Source: Azolla caroliniana (Eukaryota; Polypodiophyta). Taken from it: a DNA stretch of 64,000 nt. The stretch's first letter is position 1; each line of letters begins with the position of its first letter. Below, in pieces: positions 55,205 to 64,000 of this stretch. The position numbers were made by a program, and so were the translations under genes. The stretch lies in NCBI GenBank assembly GCA_043228905.1, contig JBHGNT010000018.1, positions 3,162,001 through 3,226,000 of the forward strand, given 5' to 3'. A model generated the notes under the pieces. That model saw only the letters and a list, made by a program, of their open reading frames with translations. It did not search any database and was not told where the DNA came from.

Positions 55205-56100
55205 TCTATCATCTCTCTTTTATCCCCTCTATTTGGCCTTTGTATAGACAACTAAGAAGACTTCATCATGTAATGTTTTAAAACAACTTTTGGAAAAACT
55301 AGTTATTTAGCAATAAAGATATACTCACATAAACACAACTTGGGCACAACTTCTTGGGACAATATAAGGAAACAACAAGACGCACCCACCCCATGTGATT
55401 TGAAGGAAGGTGAATCGTTTTCCTTTGCATATGTAGCCATGATCCTAAATTAGAATGGAACTTGGAAAGAAATACCTAGAGTAAACCATCGCATTTGCAC
55501 AATCAAGAGATGATGAAGGATGTGACACATTCACAACCATCGAACAATGGTTCTCACCATATGTTACTACATGCACCAACCTCTACGTATTAGGTATGTA
55601 AGTGAGCTCTTTGTTGAAGAATATGCTTGGTTGATCACATCATCTGCACCAACAAAGGAGACTTACTAATAAAACATTTTTTAGGCCCCATAAGTCATTT
55701 TTCTAACCTCTTGAGGATGTAAACACAACATGTGGATAGTTCACTTCCATATCAATGGATACAAAAATTCTGCCTTGAAAACCTTACATGGAAGAGGTAC
55801 ATAGTCATGGCAATTCACATTCTTGCATACTTGTTAAAAAAACATGTATTCTATGTTTATAATACTCGGAAGTATTCTATGTTTTGGAATTGCCATTTTA
55901 TAATATTTCATGTATTTTAAGTATTCTATGTATTTAACATTTCATGAAGAGTTTTTTTTTTTAAACTTTAAAATTTAAGCAACATTTAATGTATTTTACA
56001 CGTATTTAAAGTATTCTACATGTATTTAAAGAGTTCTACACATATTTAACATATGTTATATATAAGATATGTATTCTAAGTTGAAAAAAAAGGTACTATA
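55204..56100. other. Intergenic, nothing recognised
   Basis: AT-rich; from 55840 to 56040 the phrases ttctatgt, gtatttaa and agtattcta recur irregularly, suggesting a decayed minisatellite. No gene. Confidence 0.5.
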
Positions 56101-56108
56101 CTTAGCAT

Positions 56109-56603
56109 TAGCAATGGGCCCGGTTCGGTTCGGTTTCTTGGCCTTCAAACCAAACCAAACCATTTTTTATTGATATTAATCATTATACTTATTATAAATT
56201 TGTGTGAGAAAATCATCATAAATTTATTCATCATACTCATCATAAATTTTGTCATCATACTTATCATAATTGATCATTATAAATGAAAAAGAGACTCTAC
56301 ATATAATACATATAAAATTTAATAAGTTAAAACAAGAGTTTAAAATTAAAAGTTGAAAGTTATAGCTTATAGAAAATATTTATGAGTATTTATTAACCTA
56401 TAAACCTTTAAATCGAACCACATAAACAGAAATCGATAAGCCGCTAAGCCGCTAAATCGGTCAATTCAAAACCGAACCGAACCGAAACCGATTAGTTATC
56501 TTTGAAACCAAACAAAACTGTTTAGTTATCTTTGAACCTATAAACCGTTAAGCCACGGTTTTTCGATTCGGTTCGGTTTGAGCCGAAACCGGGCCCATTG
56601 CTA
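56109..56603. mobile_element. hAT-type MITE (495 bp)
   Basis: Terminal inverted repeats start TAGCAATGGGCCCGGTT on the left; the right end is its inverse (aaccgggcccattgcta, allowing a small insertion). The 8-bp duplication CTTAGCAT lies at 56101-56108 and 56604-56611. Eight-base duplications and TAG..-type ends are characteristic of hAT transposons. The subterminal parts are full of cggttcggtt / aaccgaaccg in both orientations. There is no transposase, so it is non-autonomous. Confidence 0.88.
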
Positions 56604-56611
56604 CTTAGCAT

Positions 56612-57289
56612 ATGTATTCTATGGGTATTGTATGCTATGCTACAATGCATTCATGTTCCCATGATTTTGATTAAATTACTAACATAGGTTCATCAACTAC
56701 CAAAACATATATTCTTCTAGACCAACTTTAGGGGGCACTAAATCAAAACTAGGGAATTCATCTTCATACTTGTTCGGCATTACATGGAAAATACAAAACA
56801 CACATACATCAAATCAATTCAAAAAACAAAGGGAAGCATTCAAGCACAATTACAAAGAGGAAGGCATAGAATTGGAGCTCCATTATATGTCCTAAGCAAG
56901 TAGATACATATAAAACTCAATAGCTTGAAATAGGAACTAATCTTAGAACACAAAGGTTCCTATAATGTAATAAGTTGTTACTCATTGAGACAAATCCATA
57001 TATTGCATTAAATGTTGTTCTTTCTATTACCACAATTGAAAAGGATGGTTGGTGTTTGTTTCAAGTGTTTTATTTGAGCCAAACATACCTTGATTTCTTT
57101 TGATGATGCTTCATTATAAACAAACTCCCACTTCATTCACTTGCTAATTCCACATCATTTGGCTTTTTAAATTCCCCTATTATCCAACTCATCTTTCTCC
57201 ACATGTTAGTATTCTACAACTTGGATGCTCGATAATAATTTCTTAGTCCATTCAATTTCCAAGGACTCTGTAAAGAGATTTGCATAATT
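56612..57289. other. Intergenic, nothing recognised
   Basis: AT-rich sequence between the MITE and a Copia relic; no open frame of note. Confidence 0.5.
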
Positions 57290-57760
57290 CTCTGCCAATT
57301 CTCCCATTGAAATTGTTTCATGTGACAATCAAAGCATTGGTATATATCTCAATGATTAATATATGAACAACTTTACTTTTTAAAATAGAGGGCTATATCC
57401 ACCAAGAATCTATTTATTTACATGTCTAGGACTATGGTGCTCCTTTCAACTTGTACAAAGCTTTATCCATTTATCTACGTCTCTAATACCTCAAAACCAA
57501 GCGGGTCACTCCATGAATATCTCCTCTCCCAAATATACATTGGGAAAGGTACAATTCACATCCATATAGTATAGTCATTAGTTTCATGTTACTTATATTT
57601 ATAGAATTGTTCAAATAGTTTTTGGTCTTGTGCTCAAGACCAATGATTCTTCAAATTTCACTCCCGCCTTTTGCACATTTGCGTTTGCTACTAGTCTTGC
57701 CATATGCTTAGTCTAAGGACCCACTTCATCTTGATTGACCTCCTTTTATATTCCATCAAC
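57290..57760 (-). pseudogene. Strongly decayed Copia reverse transcriptase
   Basis: On the minus strand, allowing frame changes, one can read HMARLVANANVQKAGVKFEE, then LSTRPKTI, then MDVNCTFPNVYLGEEIFM and later ALYKLKGAP. These correspond in order to the Copia motifs KARLVAKGFAQ..GVDFEE, VDVK.AFL.G.L.EE.YM and LKKALYGLKQAP. Stops are frequent, and most CpG and GG-rich codons have drifted, as expected of an old insertion. No LTRs were recognised. Confidence 0.5.
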
Positions 57761-60700
57761 TAAATCCCAAGTTTAGTCATTTGTAATACTCCTTGTACAT
57801 GAATAATCAGCAAATCATTGAGATTTGTAATATGCTTCAAAGTCTATAAGTAGAAGAGTTTCATCATGTGTTGACAAAATATCAGGTCAAGTGGTTCTTC
57901 ATGTTTATTCAATTATTATTATAATGTATTGAACTCTAATATCGAGTTTGGTTTGTTGTTCTCAAAGACGAGAAACCATTTTAAAATGTTATCTCCATTT
58001 TGGCCTATTAAAAGACGTTAATATAACTTTCTTTCTTTCTTTCTAGTTAAGAAATGTACTTGTTTAATCCTATGTAAGTTTTTAATTGCTAATTATGTCG
58101 GTTAATCCTATCAAAAAATGACTAATAATATAAGAAAGAAATTCTACTCATGCTCTACTAAAGGAATTGAATATTAGTTAGCTATGTATTGGTGTATATA
58201 GTTCACCCAGACTTTTGGGTGCATCCCCTCTATGATTTGTTGAATGTTATCGAAACATCTCTTCATTCAAAGTCACTCATACTATAGCCTTAGTGAATTA
58301 ACCATTTCACTCCTTTTATTTTATTTGGTACGTACATATACTAAATGTAGAAAATACGGAAAGTTTTTTATGGGCATTTAGAAAAAAGTGAGATATACAA
58401 CATATTGATCTCAGATAAAATTATCTATTGACTGAAGTTTCCTGAACAACAACTACATTGAAAGGTACATTAGGAATTCTGCATCCTAGATTTATAAAAA
58501 ATTTATGAGACTTCAAAGTTGCATCTATGTGCATTCTTGGAAAATGCATCTGATTGAGGTTTGTTTCATATAAGAAACTAAAGCAAAATTGTGGACAAAA
58601 TTCACACAACTGGAATTATGTCACATAGGTAACATGTAAAGTTTTGGGCTTGGTTATTTTTTTGTAGTAGTGAATCACTACTAGTGATAGACAGGAATTT
58701 CCTTCTTTTTTGCAAATATTATGGAATCACATATCTTTATTGCCGAAGATTTCTCATAGAATACTCCTTTGTAAATGTCTCCTTTTTCTTCTCTGTCTTC
58801 AAGATTCTTTACTATGGAAAAAGCAAAACGAAATATGAGGGTATCTTGCATCAATGCACCTCTAGGCTCACCATATCTTCTTCTTTTCGTCCATCATGGC
58901 GAACTGTGTTTCTACACTACACACAAACCTCTGCAAATAATGTTTCTGTTTTAGACAAGCTTCTCGCCTTTTCTATATGTAATTTCTCGACATCTAGTCA
59001 ATCAAATTTGCTATATGAGATGAATAACTTTATTGAGTCTAACTTTACTAATAATTATAATACCATCTTTGAATCAATTACATATGTGATCATCAACAAA
59101 ACAAATTTGAAACAATCATCATTCATATATATGCATGAACAATAGATCAATGGGTGTATTGGAATGATGATAATTGATTAGCATAAATCCATATCAAGTA
59201 AGCATTTAAAATACTTACTAAAGGCCATTAATTAAAAATGATTCATCCCATACATTTACCATGGAATAAGTGAAAAATAAGGGAAATTCGGCTACGGGTA
59301 TAATATTGATATAGTGGAACTACGAATAATAGAGTCAATATTATGACTCTTCATCATTGACAATTTATGGAGGTCACAACTACAAACCTAAACACACTTA
59401 TTTGTATGACTCACCCAATGAGTGATTCTTATGGAGATATTTCCTTGGTGTATTACGTGTGTTAGTAATGCTACAAGCTCATAATGTTTCATTACTGAAC
59501 TACAAACCGTGTAGACTTACCTACAAAACCATGCTACATTTGTTGTCAACCTATCTAGTATCCATGAATAAATAGTCTAATTCTACAACTATATAATTTC
59601 TTACAACTAAGGTCTTTTGGTTGTAGTTTTGCACTTTGCTTTGAGTTTTTTAAATTTTAGGTCCTTAATGCATACCCACTTATTGTTGGTTTTCACTCAC
59701 CCTAAGGCTTTCCGCATGTAATATAATGCGATACTTCATTAGCTTATCTCAAGTATACATTTCAACATCCATGCATATTGCATATTTATGTGGATGATGA
59801 TTGTGTTTGTGCATGATGTGAGTTTATGCATGCTCATTTATTTAGAACTTTATTTTCCTCAACATCACGTGCCCATTAAGTTTCTATGTATGTGCATGCA
59901 CATATATGTTATTGTTGATGTCCACGTTATCAATTGTTGTTGGGTGATTAGTTTCATACCATCTCAATCAAGAGGTACTTTTGAATGATGAGATTCCACG
60001 GTGTGAATGTTTAGTACATTCTTTGATATGCCAAAGGATATTTATATTTTGAGTAAGAAAATTATGATTAGTTAGCCAATAATCCCCAAGTGGCTACTTT
60101 AAGGCATAATATGGTGATTGGATAGAATAATGTTGTAGGTCTCGCCTAATTTTAGTCCCAAATCATTACAAACCTTTTCTTTGCTGCAAATGTTTCATCG
60201 AGAATACTTCCATACATTGCTTTTTTTTTCATGAGAGTGTAAATGCAAAGTTTTGAAGTATTACATGCACTATTGCACCTACGTGCAATGGCACTATGCG
60301 GTGTAGTTAATTTTCTTGGTAAAATAGAAGATTTTAAATTCCTTTACCTTGTCTCGTGAATGCTTAGTAATGATTCAAACTATTTTGTTTCTTTGGAGAT
60401 GCTTTTTCAAGCATTCAATGACCTCTCAAAATCCTTCTACACCAAGAGGGAATCCTCTCTTAAAAGCCAGTATCACATACGTTGATATTGGTATAGATTC
60501 TTGATCTCCAAATGATCTAAAAGGGATGCATGTGGGAAGCTTTTTCCCTTAATTCACTTATGGTAGGATTGAGTTAATTAGATGGCCATTACAAATATAG
60601 GTAAACACTTCAAATAAGACTTGAGAATTTCTTTAGATGGTAAAATGCCCGTGATCAATCCTTTAAAAGAGCAATTTTATAGTCAATTCATCTTTTACGT

Positions 60701-62474
60701 CGAGTCATACCTTTTCGGTATTTTAGAAGTTGATTGGAAACTCAAGGTCATTTGGGCAAGCAAAGCAAAATTCTACAAATATTTCCCTAAAATCTAAATG
60801 CGAAATTACATGAATTTAGATTTGATTACGATTTTTGGATAAACATCTCAAAGTAAAGGCAAGCTAGGTTTTTGCATGATGACATGGAAAGGAATGTGGG
60901 GCAAGTAATGTAACGAATGCATCACATGAATCAAGAATGATCTTGAGTGCACGAAAAGTGATATCAGCAAGGGATGTGTGTAGAGAGAGAGATTGAAAAT
61001 ATTAGTAACCTTAAAAATGACATAGTATGCCTTGGGAGAAGTAGGAGGAATTGGATACTTGTTCTCTAATATATACTACTTTATCCTTTTTCGCATATAA
61101 AATGCGATAGACTTCAAGTACACTTCACTCCAATCAATACAACACGGCCCATAAGTGTCATGACAAACATTGAAATACTCAAATAAAATTAACATCCCTG
61201 GTTTGAAGTACCAAACAATGGGTGCAATCATTTAATTGACAACATCAAATAAGCAACGAGATATTGACTCGAGTAAAAGTATCCAAATGAATGAATATGT
61301 TTCATAGTAAAAATGACATATGTTAAAAATCTAGCACAAAGAACATAGAAATTTTGAGAAAATGCCAAATCGCCACTTTTTTGTCACAAAGTTAATTAGT
61401 ACCAAATTAGCATAACACAAAATTGGCGATTAATACATATGTACTTCTCACAATGGCTTAATTAAAAGAAATAAATTTGCATGGATAAGATAGTTCGATA
61501 TTATTCAACTTTATGGAAAAGGGATGGTAATTGGCCAATATTCTCATAATTTGGTTAGGTTTTTGATAAATGTCCATAGTTGTTGCGGTATACCTTTAAT
61601 TTTCCAAGACAAGCTCATTTTTTTTCAATAAAACTTTGTAGGGGGAGCATTCTCTTCAAAATTAAATGGATCATCATAATACCATGACATACACAATCTA
61701 TGATCATAGTTTGGAAAAACATAAAAATGTCACACGCTCGAGTCTTGACAATAGACAAAGTTAGTTTGCACAAATTGTAGCATGTTAACATTTTGAATAG
61801 CATGATCTAATAATATTTGTCAATGATAGCAACAATAAGACCGATACAAGCTTGGGAGTGGTAACTTTTTTATTATTGATACAACCTATAAGGTTTTAAG
61901 AGATAGAGATCTATTTGCGTTCTTATAGTTCAAATATGACCTTTTGAATTGAGTGTGGGAAAAAGATTATATGTGTTTTGGTGGGTTGTAGCCAAGAACA
62001 AGATTGAAGTTGAAGATGAGAATGAGAGGAGGAAAACAAAGAGAAATAAGAGGACATTGACAATAACAAGGGTTACAAGAATATGCCGAAGATTGGTATT
62101 GAGCTCGAATGGTTAATCAATACTCGAACACATGCTTATATAGCATGGTTTGGACACGTGCATGCTTGGCATCTCGCAAGCATGCATTATTGTCACTTTG
62201 TATTAATGCAAGCATGCCACTGGGCATGACACTTGGTGATTATGCATTAGCTTTTATAGATATAGATATAGATCCTCAATGATTTCAATTTTTATATATG
62301 ATAATCAATCCTAATGATTGAGGTTATATCTCTTCTTTGAAGAGGTCATGGGCTCTAATATTCATCATGATTTTAGAGTTTAGGAATATGTTCATAACAA
62401 GTTGGGAGTGTTTCTGGGTATTTCTTAAGCACGCTAGTTATGAAGGTGATAACAGAGAGGGCACAAGCTTCCAA
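57761..62474. other. Long AT-rich intergenic region
   Basis: About 4.7 kb with no supported gene, RNA or bounded repeat. The longest open frame (58684-59145, +, 153 codons) has biased Phe/Ser/Asn/Ile content expected of AT-rich noncoding DNA and no known motif. Confidence 0.5.
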
Positions 62475-63060
62475 TCATGTCTTCAACCACAACCTTGATC
62501 TATTTTGATATTTCGTATTTTTCTCTTTTCGGAAACACCATATCACAACATCCATCCCCACCAAACCATCACATTTTTTGGTATGTCCCCAAAAAAGCAC
62601 CAACAAAGAAACTCGGTCCTTGGTTTGTCTCATCTTTTGAACCTTCTTCTTCTCCTTCTCCTTCTCCTTCTTCTTCTTTGTCATTATGTTTATCTTAAGT
62701 GAATTGATCAATACATGATCTATCTTCTATAATGTTTTGAAAATTTTCACTCTCTCTTGGGAATAGGAACTTCCTACCTTATCCCATCAAGTTAAGCTAA
62801 CTTGTACATATTATCATATGTTTGAATTACCACATATGGACCAAATTTCACAATGTGAATTTCCTCATTGAGTTGTGTTGGTTGTCAAGGCTACTCTCAT
62901 AGACCTTCACCCAAACTCCTTCCTCAACTTTTCTAAGTCAAAGCTAATGTTGCCTATCAAACCATTCCTTGCTTCTAGCTCTTGCTTTCTTGGGCCTCAC
63001 TAATGCTTCCTTTATTTCCTTAGACCTTATCTCTATTGGGTTGAAAGTCTCACTCTACCC
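62475..63060 (-). pseudogene. Gypsy integrase C-terminal relic
   Basis: In changing minus-strand frames: KKARARSKEWFDRQ, EGVWVKVYESSLDNQHNSMR, then FGPYVVIQTYDNMYKL and ELDG-like text, then RVKIFKT. This is the usual linker downstream of the Gypsy integrase core (K.R..Q..WYD...; G..V.VYDS.LD.QH....; WFGPY.V; ELDG; .R.K.F). Many stops. No LTR next to it could be proved. Confidence 0.45.
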
Positions 63061-63204
63061 ATTGTATCCTAGTGTGAACACTCCACTTGGAGTTAGGGCT
63101 TAGTTATCCCAACTATAAAAAAGGAACATAGACTCTTGTAATGGAGTTTAGTAGGATTTGAAATAAACAGTTTCTTCTTGCTCTAAACTGTGTAACTGCA
63201 ACAA

Positions 63205-63216
63205 GCTTTGATACCA
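63205..63216 (-). promoter_or_regulatory. Possible retrotransposon primer binding site
   Basis: TGGTATCAAAGC on the minus strand differs by one base from the tRNA-Met site of Copia-1 and Copia-2. A minus-strand element with its LTR starting near 63219 is possible, but no LTR partner is visible. Confidence 0.35.
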
Positions 63217-63447
63217 GTTGAAGGCAAAATATCTACTATAGAGTCAATTGATGTGTGGTTGGTCGACTTATGCGGAATATAAGTATGGATCTTGTTGTTG
63301 GAATGAGCAAGCATGTAACAAGTAGAGTGAAAGAATAGTGGATTGTTCAATCACAAAAAGGTAATACGCAAGAAAGAGGGCTACCAGAAGAAGGAAGAGT
63401 AACTAAAGGAAACGACCACGCCAAATATATTCTTCCACAAGAACTAT

Positions 63448-64000
63448 GGCTTCAACATCCGGCACCGGTTGTGAAATCAGGAAGTTCGACGGCAAAGATT
63501 CTGCACTATGGAAAGAAATGATGAGGACGTGTTGATCATTCGATGCAAAATAGAGGTGATTCGGCACAACAATAAGCCAACACCGATGGCAACAGACGAA
63601 TGGCGATCACTTGATGAAATAGCAAGGTCGGTCATCTGGATGCACTTGGCCGAAAATGTCTACTTTAGTATGGCCAAGGAGATGACTATGTAAGTCGTAT
63701 GGGAGAAGCTCCACTCCATATATGAAAAAAAGTCAAGTTCCTCAAAAATCATCTTGATTTGGTAATTGTTCAATATAAAGATGAGAGAGACCGAACTGGA
63801 AATCTCCCATATCAACACCTTCAATCGGTGTTGATTGAACTCTCCTCGCATGGCCTGAATTTTGAGAAAGAAATCAAAGCCCCAACAATTCTCTCGACCC
63901 TCCCCACGAGTTGGGAAGTATTTTGCATGAAAATTATGAATAGCTCCTCTAAACAAGCATTGGACGAAGCGATCAGAGTAGTGTTGTTGGAAGAACTTTG
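63448..64000 (+). pseudogene. Copia gag, broken, cut by window edge
   Basis: ATG 63448 starts MASTSGTGCEIRKFDGKDSA, then LWKEMM. After a shift near 63508 the text continues DVLIIRCKIEVIRHNNKP, EWRSLDEIARSVIWMHLAEN and VYFSMAKEMT; after a TAA it reads VWEKLHSIYEKKSSSSK. Later, in another frame, ISHINTFNRVLIELSSHG and LPTSWEVFCMK appear. This is the UBN2-type gag of a Copia family different from Copia-1 and Copia-2. At least two frame changes and several stops show decay. The rest lies beyond the window. Confidence 0.8.

Noticed and set aside
58684-59145. A 153-codon open frame as a gene
   Set aside because: Amino-acid composition is typical of AT-rich noncoding DNA; no motif, no relatives recognised and no exon context.

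Overview
This is nuclear DNA of a land plant. The evidence is spliced genes with GT-AG introns (a class IV HD-ZIP regulator and a 10-exon short-chain dehydrogenase), a PLS-type pentatricopeptide repeat protein, and a heavy load of plant Copia, Gypsy and LINE retrotransposons plus DNA transposons. The C-terminal style of the PPR protein and the abundance of CT/GA microsatellites made me think of a fern, but that is an inference and cannot be proved from this window.

Layout. 1-495: 3' end of a PPR gene (+). 2652-8467: complete 10-exon SDR oxidoreductase (-), 331 aa as assembled here. 8.7-10.0 kb: two copies of a tRNA-derived SINE around a LINE C-terminal relic. 10.05-22.3 kb: a three-level nest. 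A LINE (15-bp target duplication) is split by a Gypsy element (duplication CTTGT), which is split by a Copia element with an intact polyprotein and almost identical LTRs (duplication GTAAT). 22.4-24.7 kb: a Mutator-like element with roughly 130-140 bp inverted ends, a decayed Ulp1/SENP-type cysteine protease, telomere-like minisatellites and an inserted foldback element. 24.7-26.8 kb: two solo LTRs. 31033-36327: complete 9-exon HD-ZIP IV gene (-), 943 aa, whose first intron is a four-copy tandem repeat that multiplies its own 3' splice site. 41.4-44.7 kb: SINE and LINE debris. 44.67-54.35 kb: a second nest, a LINE relic split by a chromodomain Gypsy relic whose 3' LTR is split by another Copia element (duplication AGGAT) with an unusual C-terminal extension. 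56.1-56.6 kb: a hAT-type MITE with an 8-bp target duplication. 57.3-64 kb: AT-rich sequence with decayed Copia and Gypsy fragments, ending in a broken Copia gag cut by the window edge.

The three cellular genes do not form a functional unit. The SDR is a housekeeping-type NAD(P)-dependent enzyme, the PPR protein belongs to the organellar RNA family, and the HD-ZIP IV protein belongs to a family that controls epidermal identity. Their introns are nearly free of recognisable transposons, while the spaces between them are filled by insertions of clearly different ages. Copia-1 (3 LTR differences in 667 bp) is younger than Copia-2 (7 substitutions in about 395 bp), and both are younger than the LINE and Gypsy hosts they interrupt.
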